A DNA stretch of 64,000 bases from an uncultured Mycoplasmatota bacterium (GCA_900552495.1 URZY01000003.1:1-64000), one strand, 5' to 3'; numbered from the stretch's first letter, positions 33,528 through 41,669 are shown. The notes: generated from the letters alone by a model not told the origin. A program made the numbers and translations.

Positions 33528-33616
33528 TGGTGCCTAAGGCCGGACTTGAACCGGCACGAGGGTTGATTCTCGCAGGATTTTAAGTCCTGTGCGTCTACCA
33601 ATTCCGCCACTCAGGC
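33528..33616 (-). tRNA. tRNA-Leu (TAA)
   Basis: 89 nt class II tRNA with long variable arm and CCA. GCCTGAG pairs with CTTAGGC; anticodon loop CTTAAAA gives TAA. Last gene of the first unit. Confidence 0.96.
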
Positions 33617-33619
33617 ACA

Positions 33620-33695
33620 TGGTGACCTGTATGAGATTCGAACTCATGACCCTTTGATTAAAAGTCAAATGCTCTACCAACTGAGCTAACAGATC
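33620..33695 (-). tRNA. tRNA-Lys (TTT)
   Basis: 76 nt with CCA. GATCTGT pairs with ACAGGTC with one T-G; anticodon loop CTTTTAA gives TTT. Confidence 0.96.
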
Positions 33696-33706
33696 ATAAT
33701 TATAAA

Positions 33707-33781
33707 TGGCTGCCTCGGTTAGATTCGAACTAACGCATGTCAGAGTCAAAGTCTGATGCCTTACCACTTGGCTACGAGGCA
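33707..33781 (-). tRNA. tRNA-Gln (TTG)
   Basis: 75 nt with CCA and discriminator G. TGCCTCG pairs with CGAGGCA; anticodon loop CTTTGAC gives TTG. Confidence 0.96.
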
Positions 33782-33789
33782 ATCTTAAG

Positions 33790-33874
33790 TGGTGGAGAGA
33801 GATGGATTCGAACCATCGAACTCAATGAGAACAGATTTACAGTCTGTCGCGTTTAGCCTCTTCGCTACCTCTCC
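33790..33874 (-). tRNA. tRNA-Tyr (GTA)
   Basis: 85 nt class II tRNA with CCA. Anticodon loop CTGTAAA gives GTA; acceptor GGAGAGG with TCTCTCC. Confidence 0.96.
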
Positions 33875-33882
33875 AAAAAAAA

Positions 33883-33958
33883 TGGTGCCGAAAACAGGAC
33901 TTGAACCCGTAACCTACTGATTACAAATCAGTTGCTCTACCAATTGAGCTATTTCGGC
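33883..33958 (-). tRNA. tRNA-Thr (TGT)
   Basis: 76 nt with CCA. GCCGAAA pairs with TTTCGGC; anticodon loop TTTGTAA gives TGT. Confidence 0.96.
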
Positions 33959-33959
33959 A

Positions 33960-34036
33960 TGGTGGGCGATACAGGACTCGAACCTGTGACCCCCTGCTTG
34001 TAAGGCAGGTGCTCTAACCAACTGAGCTAATCGCCC
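33960..34036 (-). tRNA. tRNA-Val (TAC)
   Basis: 77 nt with CCA. GGGCGAT pairs with ATCGCCC; anticodon loop CTTACAA gives TAC, which pairs with the GTA specifier of the valS T-box. First gene of the cluster. Confidence 0.96.
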
Positions 34037-34059
34037 GAACAAATCAGTTGACGTAATTT

Positions 34060-34088
34060 AATATACCAATTATTAGTTTTTTTGTCAA
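34060..34088 (-). promoter_or_regulatory. SigA-type promoter of first tRNA unit
   Basis: TTGACA (34083-34088), 17 bases, TATATT (34060-34065) on the minus strand, about 24 bases ahead of tRNA-Val. Confidence 0.88.
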
Positions 34089-34106
34089 CGCTTTTTCTGT
34101 TTTTTT

Positions 34107-34472
34107 TTAATTTTTTATGTTTTTCTCTGAAATTTCTTTTATTTTTGTATCTACCCAATTATTAAGTGCTGATGTTAAAGTTGAAAAACCACTTTTTGTT
34201 TCTACTATTCTCTGACTTTTCTTACCATTAATTCTATAATCAACATCCTTTATACTAAGCTTTATTTTTCCATCTTTTTCGTCTTCTATTACTTTTGCCT
34301 CGATTATTTCTCCTAGTTTTACATAATCATGTATGTTTCTAACGTAGTTAGTACTTATCTCCGAGATATGAATTAACCCACTCTTACTTTCATCAACATT
34401 TACAAAAATACCATATTTTTCTATTCCTGTTACATACCCTTTTACTAAATCACCTTTTTTATACGTCACCAT
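34107..34472 (-). CDS. S1-domain RNA-binding protein (YugI/CvfD type)
   Basis: 121 residues. Residues 4-73 form an S1 OB-fold (KGDLVKGYVTGIEKYGIFVNV, GLIHISEIS, VKLGEIIEAKVIE). A basic linker and a short helical C-terminus follow. Single-S1 proteins of this size include Bacillus YugI (GSP13) and the CvfD post-transcriptional regulator of streptococci; they bind ribosomes or mRNA. It has its own promoter and diverges from the Nfu gene. Confidence 0.88.
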   Translation of the reverse strand: MVTYKKGDLVKGYVTGIEKYGIFVNVDESKSGLIHISEISTNYVRNIHDYVKLGEIIEAKVIEDEKDGKIKLSIKDVDYRINGKKSQRIVETKSGFSTLTSALNNWVDTKIKEISEKNIKN

Positions 34473-34492
34473 CTACTACACCTTCCTTGTAT

Positions 34493-34521
34493 ATTATATC
34501 ATCATTATATATATATAACAA
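34493..34521 (-). promoter_or_regulatory. SigA-type promoter of S1-domain gene
   Basis: TTGTTA (34516-34521), 17 bases, TATAAT (34493-34498) on the minus strand. Confidence 0.6.
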
Positions 34522-34529
34522 GAATTAAG

Positions 34530-34558
34530 TTTACTGGTGGTATTTTTTGTGATATAAT
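34530..34558 (+). promoter_or_regulatory. SigA-type promoter of Nfu gene
   Basis: TTTACT (34530-34535), 17 bases, TATAAT (34553-34558), 15 bases before ATG 34574. Confidence 0.7.
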
Positions 34559-34573
34559 TTCTTTGGTGATTTT

Positions 34574-34810
34574 ATGAAAAGTGATGAGATAACTAATAAA
34601 ATTATTTTACTTATTGATAAATTGAAGCCTTTTCTTATTAACGATGGAGGAAACCTTGAATTTGTCAAATATGAGGACAATATAGTTTATGTGCGAATGC
34701 TTGGTGCATGCAAAGATTGTGCAATGATGGACATTACATTAAAGGAAGGCATTGAAGAAATTATTGTTAGTGAAATTCCTGAAGTCAAAGAAGTTAGAAA
34801 TATAGATTAG
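34574..34810 (+). CDS. NifU-C-terminal-domain Fe-S scaffold/carrier (Nfu)
   Basis: 78 residues, the NifU C-terminal domain alone. The GACKDCAMMD block supplies C46 and C49 that hold an Fe-S cluster in Nfu proteins; LINDGGNLEFV and the PEV.EV end are also typical. In Bacillus the equivalent is YutI/NfuA-like. It delivers clusters to target proteins in the cytoplasm. GGTGAT ribosome site. Confidence 0.92.
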   Translation: MKSDEITNKIILLIDKLKPFLINDGGNLEFVKYEDNIVYVRMLGACKDCAMMDITLKEGIEEIIVSEIPEVKEVRNID

Positions 34811-34812
34811 TT

Positions 34813-35652
34813 TTATAACCAATCTATTTTTTTTATATCCTGTTTTTTTGTAAATTCTTTATATATTTCTTTTAATCGATTTTCGTAGTTAGTAATTTCG
34901 GAAATCAACATTTTAAATTGCATATTATTAATCGCAGAGACCAATAATCCATCATAGTAATAATTAGGAAATATTAATCTTGCATACACTAATTCCAAAT
35001 TTATATTTTCATAATTTGAAAGTAATTGATTTAATTTGGTGGTTGTTATATCCTGTTTTCTAATTATTTTTCTTATTTTTTCACTTAATTCTCTCTCTTC
35101 AATATCAACAATCAAGTTAAGTGGATTATAAAGTTCGCCTTCTTCTAATACTCTATAAGTTAAAATCTGAGTTTTATTTTCTGGGTTCAAACCGTTAACA
35201 TATGCTATGGCCGTTTCTGCCATAGAATCATAATAGTTATATATTGTTATATCATACTCTTCTTTAGAATTTTTATTAATTATTTTGCTATAATAGTCTT
35301 TCTTTTTTATCCATAATTTTTTCCAGTCTGTTTTTACTATTTCTCCATTTATCTTAGTGGTGAGTTTTATAGGAGATGATAAATTTGCTTTGATTTTATG
35401 AGTTTCTAGTAGTACATAATTGTGACCGTTTAATATACTATATAGTTGATTGTCTTTGCTTTTTTGAATGTAATAAAACCTTTCTCTTAAATGTTCTTGC
35501 TCTATTATTTGATTAATATTTTCTAATTCATCCAACTTATCTGTCTCACAAAGAATATATCTTTTTTCTCCATCCTTAATTCTAATACTATTTTTCACCT
35601 TATAAATTGTGGGATCTTTTAAATTATAATTATACTTTAAAAAATATTTCAT
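34813..35652 (-). CDS. Spore-coat kinase-like protein (YutH/CotS type), tentative
   Basis: 279 residues from ATG 35652. Mixed alpha/beta N-terminal half, then a helical half with DWKKLWIKKKDYYSKII, a NYYDSMAETAIAYVN block, EGELYNPLNLIVD and YARLIFPNYYYD. The last blocks recall the YutH/CotS coat-kinase group, but the Lys, HxD and DFG residues of active kinases are not recognisable, so it would be a pseudokinase. Identification is tentative. It converges on the Nfu gene with two bases between the stops. Confidence 0.55.
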   Translation of the reverse strand: MKYFLKYNYNLKDPTIYKVKNSIRIKDGEKRYILCETDKLDELENINQIIEQEHLRERFYYIQKSKDNQLYSILNGHNYVLLETHKIKANLSSPIKLTTKINGEIVKTDWKKLWIKKKDYYSKIINKNSKEEYDITIYNYYDSMAETAIAYVNGLNPENKTQILTYRVLEEGELYNPLNLIVDIEERELSEKIRKIIRKQDITTTKLNQLLSNYENINLELVYARLIFPNYYYDGLLVSAINNMQFKMLISEITNYENRLKEIYKEFTKKQDIKKIDWL

Positions 35653-35677
35653 ACGCATCACTTATTTATATATATGC

Positions 35678-35714
35678 AAAAAAAAACAAACAAGAACTAT
35701 TTTGCTCTTGCTTG
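35678..35714 (-). terminator. Terminator of 494-residue gene
   Basis: On the minus RNA CAAGCAAGAGC pairs with GUUCUUGUUUG (two G-U pairs) and a long T run follows; it overlaps the last codons. Confidence 0.65.
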
Positions 35715-37181
35715 TGAAACCTTCATTTCTGCTGCACCGCTTGCCATTAAACTAATCATTTGATCTATTTCACGCTCTGTTGCTTGATTTTGTTCGCTAA
35801 GTTCTTGATATGATTGATTTCTAGCATTTAAAGTAGCTTCATAACTTTCAACATAACTTCTGAACTCCCCAACAGTTCTATTATATCTTTGTTGGTTGGC
35901 TTGAAGTCTCTCTTGTGCTGCTTCATATTTGTGGTCAATGATTTCTTCTTCTCTCTGTAATATTCTTAGCTTATCCATATATGCTTGTATATCGCCAACT
36001 GATGAATGAATAGTCATATGATTATCATAATCTCCACTTCTGTCTGGAGCAATTATAGACATTTCTCTTTCATTTCTACTTTCTTGTGCTGTATCCGATA
36101 TTTTTGTTGCAACTCTTACATTCTGATCACCTTTTGGTTCAATTACAAGACCTTTAAATTCACGTAATGGAGTTAATGCTTTTTTGGGCGTATGAATTGC
36201 TGGCATTATCCTATTTATTTTGTCACCGAACGGTGAAATTGCTGGAATATCTTTTTCCTGCTGAGATGGGATATTAGTTGCTAAAGATTTTTTTCTATCT
36301 ATTCTTGTAATTCTAAAATCTTCATCTATATCCTCTCTTTTCATACGATAAGTTCCATCATCATTTATAAACTTATTTACTTTAGCTGGTGAACTTTCAT
36401 TACTACTAACTTTAATCTTTTCCATTTCTTCATTTATAGCAGCGGCAAGTTCTTCTGGATTTATTCTTGGTGTAACATCTATTTGGCTTAAAGAGTCAGC
36501 AACTGCATCTGTAATTTCTTGCTTTGAAATTGGTGAATTATCCGATTGTTGTTCTGGTGTTGGAACTGGTGCAGGCTTAGAAATTTGATTATCTTTATCT
36601 TCTGCCATTATTCTTTGAACTTCTGCAGCTATTTTCTCTTGTTGTTCACGCATTTGTTCATCAACTTGCTCTTGTTGTGGGGTTTTAATTGCAATTGACT
36701 CTGGTTTCGTACTAGTAGTGGTTGACTGTTTCTCAACCACAGTTTCATTTCCGTTAATAATTTCATCTTTTACATCATCAGGAACTCCATATAAAGAGTT
36801 TCTATTGTATTGTAAGTTCTTTATCATTGTGTCTTTTAATTTAATTGCGCGCGAATTTACAAATTCTTCTGTTAAATAATTACCTGTTTCTAAAAAGTTA
36901 ATCTTTGATTCAAGTTTGGCTATAGCTGTTGTCTTACTTAAAAGTTTTCTTTCTGACTTATCACGAGGAGAACCAGGTGTTAATTGGCTACCCTTGAATT
37001 CCATAGATACTAACTTTTCTTTGTCTGAAATTAATTTGCTTTTTAATCTATTTAGCCTGAATTTTTTAAATCTTTCTTGCATTTGTTTGAATGAAGCAGG
37101 TTTACATTTTATTTTTTTTATTCTAATATGTCCGAATTTGTGTGTTCTACTATCTGCATCTACTAATTCAACAGTCGCCAT
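35697..37181 (-). CDS. 494-residue coiled-coil/disordered protein, unknown
   Basis: Not recognised. Residues 1-130 are basic with helices (KQMQERFKKFRLNRLKSKL). Residues 140-300 are Gln/Glu/Pro-rich and probably disordered. A DGTYRMKREDIDEDFRITR segment lies near residue 275. Residues 390-485 form a long coiled coil (KLRILQREEEIIDHKYEA and onward). No membrane segment or signal peptide. AAGGAGG ribosome site before ATG 37181. The gene follows the DUF1292 gene by 22 bases. A cytoplasmic scaffold is the most that can be said. Confidence 0.75.
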   Translation of the reverse strand: MATVELVDADSRTHKFGHIRIKKIKCKPASFKQMQERFKKFRLNRLKSKLISDKEKLVSMEFKGSQLTPGSPRDKSERKLLSKTTAIAKLESKINFLETGNYLTEEFVNSRAIKLKDTMIKNLQYNRNSLYGVPDDVKDEIINGNETVVEKQSTTTSTKPESIAIKTPQQEQVDEQMREQQEKIAAEVQRIMAEDKDNQISKPAPVPTPEQQSDNSPISKQEITDAVADSLSQIDVTPRINPEELAAAINEEMEKIKVSSNESSPAKVNKFINDDGTYRMKREDIDEDFRITRIDRKKSLATNIPSQQEKDIPAISPFGDKINRIMPAIHTPKKALTPLREFKGLVIEPKGDQNVRVATKISDTAQESRNEREMSIIAPDRSGDYDNHMTIHSSVGDIQAYMDKLRILQREEEIIDHKYEAAQERLQANQQRYNRTVGEFRSYVESYEATLNARNQSYQELSEQNQATEREIDQMISLMASGAAEMKVSQARAK

Positions 37182-37203
37182 AAACTATACCTCCTTATAT
37201 TTC

Positions 37204-37482
37204 TTATTCAGCTTTTGACAATTCTCTTAATACATCTTTTACGCGGCTCCACTCTTCTTCATCTTCAACACCTAAAAGCTTTGCTTCACCAGATGAACGG
37301 TCAACGTGAGAAACGTAAACTGTTATGTTGTCATTTTCGTCTTTTTCATTTTTTGTATATACAACATATTCCTTTTTTGTATCTTTAAACTCGAAGGCAA
37401 TTACTACTTCAACTTCTTCGATTGAACCATCGTCAGCTACGATAGACATCATTTTCTTCTCTAATTCTTGATTTTCTGTCAT
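37204..37482 (-). CDS. DUF1292 (YrzB-type) acidic protein
   Basis: 92 residues, strongly acidic, with the DUF1292 pattern: IVADDGSIEEVEVVIAFEF, EYVVYTKNE, and a C-terminal EDEEEWSRVKDVL helix. In Bacillus YrzB stands in the yrrL/yrrK locus; its function is unknown. Good ribosome site (GGGAGG) before ATG 37482. Confidence 0.88.
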   Translation of the reverse strand: MTENQELEKKMMSIVADDGSIEEVEVVIAFEFKDTKKEYVVYTKNEKDENDNITVYVSHVDRSSGEAKLLGVEDEEEWSRVKDVLRELSKAE

Positions 37483-37548
37483 ATGAGAAATCCTCCCTTA
37501 TTATTCATATATTATAATTCTAACATATTTTTGAATAATTACAATAGT

Positions 37549-37827
37549 TTACTTAATTTTTTTTAACAGAAAAACCTTTGCTCCATAGCTACAATAATTG
37601 GATATATAATCATCTAAAGTCTTAATATCATTGATTTTAGTTGCTTTTTTATTTGTACTTTCGTTATATCCTTTTAATCTAACTTTTTCATATGAATAAT
37701 CACCAAATATATAATCAAAGTCGTCAAAATAGTCTGTTATTTTTTCAGATAATTCATCTTTATTCAAACAGTTATTATCGTTTCTAATTATTTCATATAT
37801 CGTTCCATTTATTTCAATCTTCTTCAT
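37549..37827 (-). CDS. Small hypothetical protein
   Basis: 92 residues, not recognised. Contains DYFDDFDYIFGDYSYEKVRLKG in the middle, with many aromatic and Asp residues, and ends in FLLKKIK. GAGGTG ribosome site before ATG 37827. It lies downstream of yunB on the same strand after 46 bases. No membrane segment. Confidence 0.6.
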   Translation of the reverse strand: MKKIEINGTIYEIIRNDNNCLNKDELSEKITDYFDDFDYIFGDYSYEKVRLKGYNESTNKKATKINDIKTLDDYISNYCSYGAKVFLLKKIK

Positions 37828-37873
37828 AATACACCTCGTACCAATTATATCATATTTTGAAAAATAATATTAA

Positions 37874-38587
37874 TTAATTGTCAGCTTGATTTGGATATGA
37901 TTTTTCTAATTGTTTCTCATAATACTGCTCTGGAATAATACCTTGAATAATTTTTATTGTAAGGGGAGCTTCTATTTTAATCTTATTGTTTTTGGAAGAA
38001 ACTGGCAAACTTACTCTCTCTTCTATTTCTATCACAGCTGTTACTTCTACCACCAAGCTGTTAAAACCATAGGAAGTTAATTTGGTTTTTATTTTCGTTG
38101 TTAATCCACCTTTAAAACTCATTTTGAGCGGTATATAAGGGCCATAATTTGCATAAAAAGCATTGTTTTTTAGAGTTCCAAATGGCACTTCACATATAAC
38201 ACCACCATCAACTTTTTTAAATCTGCCAAACTTTAAATCAGTCGCAATTGGAAATTTTTCTATTTTTCCTTCTTCTAAAGCTAATAAATCTTTGTAAATT
38301 TCATCATATATTATTCGTAGTAGACGATTTACTTCTTGTGTATTATAATCAAGCAGCTCAACTTCACCATTAGTTGTTTTTTCGATAACAAATAGTTCAT
38401 TTAAACTGTTATTTTCGAGTATTTTATTAATACGACTATTTACAATATTAGAAACTATTCGTGTTGATTCAACATTGACATATGTGTATAACTGCTTGGT
38501 TAATTGCTTTCCCAATTTATCAATCAAAAAAAAAGAAATTATTAGAGCTAAGACACATATTATTACAAATTTTTGAAGTTTATTCAT
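37874..38587 (-). CDS. yunB: Sporulation protein YunB
   Basis: 237 residues. N-terminal membrane segment (about 7-25), then a region with the YunB blocks: RIVSNIVNSRINKIL, EVELLDYNTQEVNRLL, VPFGTLKNNAFYANYGPYIPLKM and LVVEVTAVIEIEERVSLP. YunB is a mother-cell protein needed for efficient sporulation in Bacillus. Its ATG overlaps the stop of the ylmC-like gene (ATGAATAA), and both lie downstream of sigG. Confidence 0.88.
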   Translation of the reverse strand: MNKLQKFVIICVLALIISFFLIDKLGKQLTKQLYTYVNVESTRIVSNIVNSRINKILENNSLNELFVIEKTTNGEVELLDYNTQEVNRLLRIIYDEIYKDLLALEEGKIEKFPIATDLKFGRFKKVDGGVICEVPFGTLKNNAFYANYGPYIPLKMSFKGGLTTKIKTKLTSYGFNSLVVEVTAVIEIEERVSLPVSSKNNKIKIEAPLTIKIIQGIIPEQYYEKQLEKSYPNQADN

Positions 38588-38812
38588 ATATATTTGTCTT
38601 AACTAAAATAACATCCTCTCCTATTTTGGTAATATCTTTCCACAAAATTTGGGAATCCAATTCTTTATTAAGTGAAAATAGCCGCCTTGATGATTCGAGA
38701 ATTAATGATTCAACAGAACCATCCTCTAAAATGTTAACATCTATAATCGAACCGACATTTTTACCATCGGTAATGTTAATTATTTTTTTGACTGCAATTC
38801 TGAAAGTCGCAT
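38580..38812 (-). pseudogene. YlmC/YmxH PRC-barrel gene, frameshifted in A-tract
   Basis: From ATG 38812 (GGTGAT upstream) the frame reads MRLSELQSKK and stops. Adding one A to the seven-A run (38783-38789) gives a complete 77-residue PRC-barrel protein of YlmC/YmxH type (INITDGKNVGSIIDVNI, DSQILWKDITKIGEDVILV) that ends at 38580, overlapping the yunB start. In Bacillus ylmC/ymxH genes are linked to sporulation and lie near sigG or spoVF. The otherwise perfect coding sequence suggests a sequencing or assembly indel or slippage rather than old decay. Confidence 0.75.
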
Positions 38813-38860
38813 AATATCACCTAATACAATATATGTTTTTTTCTTGTTTTTATACTAATA

Positions 38861-39640
38861 CTAACGTAGTGTTTTTTTCAATTGTTTAATAGCCCCTTTC
38901 TCTAATCTTGATACTTGTGCTTGACTAATGCTTAACTCATCAGCAATTTCCATTTGGGTTTTCCCTATTATGAATCTTTGGTCAAGAATATATTTTTCGC
39001 GCTCTTCTAAATTATCAATTGCTGCAGAAACCGCTAATTTTGTAGATAGCTCATTACTATTGGATCTTTTATCTTCAATTTGATCACATAAATAAATAGT
39101 ATCCCCTCCATCATTATAGATGGGTTCATACATACTAACAGGTTCTTTTAAGGATTCTAAGGCGGTGACTACATCATAGGGTTCCACTTCCAATCGACAA
39201 GCTAAATCTTCAATTGACATTTCAATTCCAAATTCATTATGGTATTCCTCTTTTAATTTTAATGCTTTATATGCTAGGTCTTTAAGAGAACGGCTTACTC
39301 TAATACTACTAGTGTTATCGCGGATATAGCGTTTTACTTCTCCTAAAATCATTGGAACCGCATAGGTTGAGAATTTGACTTCATGGGATAAGTCAAAATT
39401 GTCAATTGCTTTTAAGAGCCCGATACAGCCAATCTGAAAAAGATCATCCATGTTTTCTGTTCTATTCATAAATTTTCTTAGTATTGATAAAACTAGTTTT
39501 AAGTTTCCCTGTACCAGTAAGTCACGTGCAAATTCATCGCCACTTTGCATCTTTCTAAAAAGTTCATTCATTTCCTCCTGTTTTAATACTATTATATCAT
39601 TTGTATTAATACCGCTTATTTCTACCTTGTATTTTGCCAT
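38861..39640 (-). CDS. sigG: Forespore RNA polymerase sigma factor SigG
   Basis: 259 residues from ATG 39640 (Bacillus SigG is 260). Region 2 has NGNLKLVL-like, DDLFQIGCIGLLKAIDNFDLS and VKFSTYAVPMILGEVKRYIRDN; the N-terminal KVEISGINTNDIIVLKQEEM and the EPVSMYEPIYNDGGDTIYLCDQI block are specific to SigG over SigF and SigE. Region 4 ends ISQAQVSRLEKGAIKQLKK. It directs late forespore transcription. The ribosome site GGAG is in a hairpin (39646-39680). Upstream is ttcA, not sigE as in Bacillus. Confidence 0.96.
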   Translation of the reverse strand: MAKYKVEISGINTNDIIVLKQEEMNELFRKMQSGDEFARDLLVQGNLKLVLSILRKFMNRTENMDDLFQIGCIGLLKAIDNFDLSHEVKFSTYAVPMILGEVKRYIRDNTSSIRVSRSLKDLAYKALKLKEEYHNEFGIEMSIEDLACRLEVEPYDVVTALESLKEPVSMYEPIYNDGGDTIYLCDQIEDKRSNSNELSTKLAVSAAIDNLEEREKYILDQRFIIGKTQMEIADELSISQAQVSRLEKGAIKQLKKTLR

Positions 39641-39645
39641 ATAAA

Positions 39646-39680
39646 AATCTCTCCTCACATCAATAGTGGTTGGAGAGATT
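39646..39680 (-). promoter_or_regulatory. Hairpin sequestering the sigG ribosome site
   Basis: AATCTCTCC (39672-39680, minus sense) pairs perfectly with GGAGAGATT (39646-39654), which contains the Shine-Dalgarno GGAG and ends six bases before ATG 39640. The 17-base loop can form a small CAC/GTG inner stem. A leader hairpin limiting sigG translation has been described in Bacillus subtilis; this looks like the same type of control. Confidence 0.75.
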
Positions 39681-39704
39681 ATTTTTTATTCACTTTTTTC
39701 TATT

Positions 39705-40520
39705 TTAATACTTTTCTAAAAATGAATTTTTAGTACCATCTTTTTTTGTAGCAAGGACTGTATCAATATTGACATTTTCACTCGAAGCAAAAATATTATA
39801 AGCTACGTTAGGATTAACTTTTTCTAATTCTTTAATTAGTTGCTTTACTTCTAGACGCTTTGAGTCTTTTAAACTATCCTTTTCTGTAAATTTACAGGCA
39901 CAATTAATAAATTCTAAATGATTGTAGTTTTTCCAGGCAATTATTGATTCTTCACGAACTAGATATAGGGGTCTAATAAGTTCCATTCCCTCGAAATTGG
40001 TACTTTTTAATTTAGGCATCATACTTTTATATTCCCCACCATAAAGAATTGAAAGCATTATTGTCTCTATTACATCATCAAAGTGATGACCTAGTGCTAT
40101 TTTATTGCATCCTAATTGCTTAGCATGATCATATAAAAAACCGCGACGCATTCTAGCACATAAATAACAAGGCGAAGCAGCAGCATGTCTGTCTACAATA
40201 TTAAAAATATCGGAGTTAAATATTTGAATTGGTATTCCTAGACATTTAGCATTATCAATTATTTTTTGGAGATTTTTCTCGTTATAGCCAGGATTCATCA
40301 CAAGATAGACTAAATCAAAATTAATTTTTCCATGTTTTTTTATTTCTTCTAAACATTTAGCTAATAAAACAGAATCTTTTCCGCCTGAAATGCATACTGC
40401 TATTTTATCATTTTCTTGAATAAGTTCATAATCTCTAACTGCTTTAGTAAAAGGTCGCCATATAGATTTACGGAATTTGGTAATAATACTTCGCTCGATT
40501 TCTTGTTGTTGCCTTAGCAT
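39705..40520 (-). CDS. ttcA: TtcA-family tRNA 2-thiocytidine synthetase
   Basis: 271 residues. PP-loop ATPase with CISGGKDSVLLAK near residue 45, the PCYLCARMRRG Cys pair, GHHFDDVIETIMLSILYGGEYKSMMPKL, and a later NCACKF Cys. These Cys residues bind the Fe-S cluster in TtcA. The enzyme thiolates C32 of certain tRNAs. Start ATG 40520. It follows trmL by 12 bases, so two tRNA-modification genes form a unit ahead of sigG. Confidence 0.88.
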   Translation of the reverse strand: MLRQQQEIERSIITKFRKSIWRPFTKAVRDYELIQENDKIAVCISGGKDSVLLAKCLEEIKKHGKINFDLVYLVMNPGYNEKNLQKIIDNAKCLGIPIQIFNSDIFNIVDRHAAASPCYLCARMRRGFLYDHAKQLGCNKIALGHHFDDVIETIMLSILYGGEYKSMMPKLKSTNFEGMELIRPLYLVREESIIAWKNYNHLEFINCACKFTEKDSLKDSKRLEVKQLIKELEKVNPNVAYNIFASSENVNIDTVLATKKDGTKNSFLEKY

Positions 40521-40532
40521 ATTATCGCCCGC

Positions 40533-41048
40533 TTAGTCTTCCCGTTCAAGATAATCAGCTCCTTTATGTGGCTCCTCACGCAACAAATCATTGTAATCTT
40601 GCTGGCGAAGAGCTTCGTATATTGCAATAGCAACACTATTGGAAACATTTAATGCCCGTACGTTTGCTGTCATTGGAATTCTCATGCATCTATCTAAACT
40701 ATCCTTTAATATTTCTTTTGGTATTCCAGTTGATTCCTTGCCAAAAATGAAATAGAGATTTTTATTTTCTTTATTTGTGAAATCAAAACTTGTATGGGGC
40801 TTATGACCGTAACGAGTAAAAAAGTAATACTCTCCTGGATTTTTGGACCTAAATTCTTCAAAACTTTCATAAACCTCTAAATCCAATTTATCAATATAAT
40901 TTACACCACTTCTTTTTAAATGAGCATCATCAATTGAAAAACCCAGTGGCTTTATTAAATGTAGTTTGGTATTGGTTGCGACACATGTTCGCATAATATT
41001 TCCTTTGTTTTGTGGAATCTCTGGCTGATATAAAACTATATTATTCAT
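40533..41048 (-). CDS. trmL: tRNA (cytidine34-2'-O)-methyltransferase TrmL
   Basis: 171 residues, a SPOUT methyltransferase of minimal length. Motifs: LYQPEIPQNKGNIMRTCVATNT at the N-terminus, FGKESTGIPKEIL and RALNVSNSVAIAIYEALRQ at the C-terminal knot that binds S-adenosylmethionine. It methylates the wobble nucleotide of tRNA-Leu. In operon with ttcA. Confidence 0.93.
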   Translation of the reverse strand: MNNIVLYQPEIPQNKGNIMRTCVATNTKLHLIKPLGFSIDDAHLKRSGVNYIDKLDLEVYESFEEFRSKNPGEYYFFTRYGHKPHTSFDFTNKENKNLYFIFGKESTGIPKEILKDSLDRCMRIPMTANVRALNVSNSVAIAIYEALRQQDYNDLLREEPHKGADYLERED

Positions 41049-41076
41049 ACTTCCTCCTTATAAATATAAAAGGAGA

Positions 41077-41604
41077 TTACTCTCCTATTCTATGTAATTC
41101 TATAAATTGTTGGGTTTTTGAGATGGTAAGTCTTTCGTTATTCTTAGGTTGTAAAATGTGGACTGTTTTCCCCTCTTCTAGGGCGATAATAGCTGGAAAC
41201 TGATCAGTCAATTTAACTCTAGATGTGTATGTTTCATTGAATGTCTTTACAAAAGTTTCTTTTTCGTCTAGCGAAATATTTAAGTAAATAAGTTCATTTT
41301 GCAACTCTTTTCTAGTAACTAATTTCTTTAAATCCTTCTCATAATTACGACAAGATTCATCGCTAGCGGTACAAATATATAAAAGAACTGTTGGATTTTC
41401 GGAGATAAAGTGCTCTAATTCTTCACTAGTTATTTCTGATAAAGTTCCCCTTATTACAGGAATTTCTAGTTTACTTTCTTGATAAACACTATATACATTA
41501 CATAAATAGACTGTTACAACTATAGCAACCAAAAATATTAAGCCTATTATTAAATAGTTTTTTACACCAATATTTCTTTCGGATTGCTTTGCTTTTTCTT
41601 TCAT
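41077..41604 (-). CDS. Membrane-anchored thioredoxin-fold-like protein
   Basis: 175 residues. One membrane segment at about 17-36. The outside part (55-175) looks thioredoxin-like: PTVLLYICTASDESCRNYEKDLKKL, then LIYLNISLDEKE and QFPAIIALEEGKTVHIL with a likely cis-Pro (FPA). The usual CxxC is replaced by C-x5-C (CTASDESC), so redox activity is uncertain. Upstream of trmL by 28 bases, same strand. Confidence 0.65.
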   Translation of the reverse strand: MKEKAKQSERNIGVKNYLIIGLIFLVAIVVTVYLCNVYSVYQESKLEIPVIRGTLSEITSEELEHFISENPTVLLYICTASDESCRNYEKDLKKLVTRKELQNELIYLNISLDEKETFVKTFNETYTSRVKLTDQFPAIIALEEGKTVHILQPKNNERLTISKTQQFIELHRIGE

Positions 41605-41669
41605 AAGTTCACTTCCTTACCTATTAATATTCTATCACAAAGATTATACTTTTTACACTACAAAATAAA

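Noticed and set aside
32860..33782. ORFs of 113, 69 and 82 codons across the tRNA cluster
   Set aside because: They read through tRNA genes (the typical SSxLVxVQVRP-like products of tRNA antisense); not genes.
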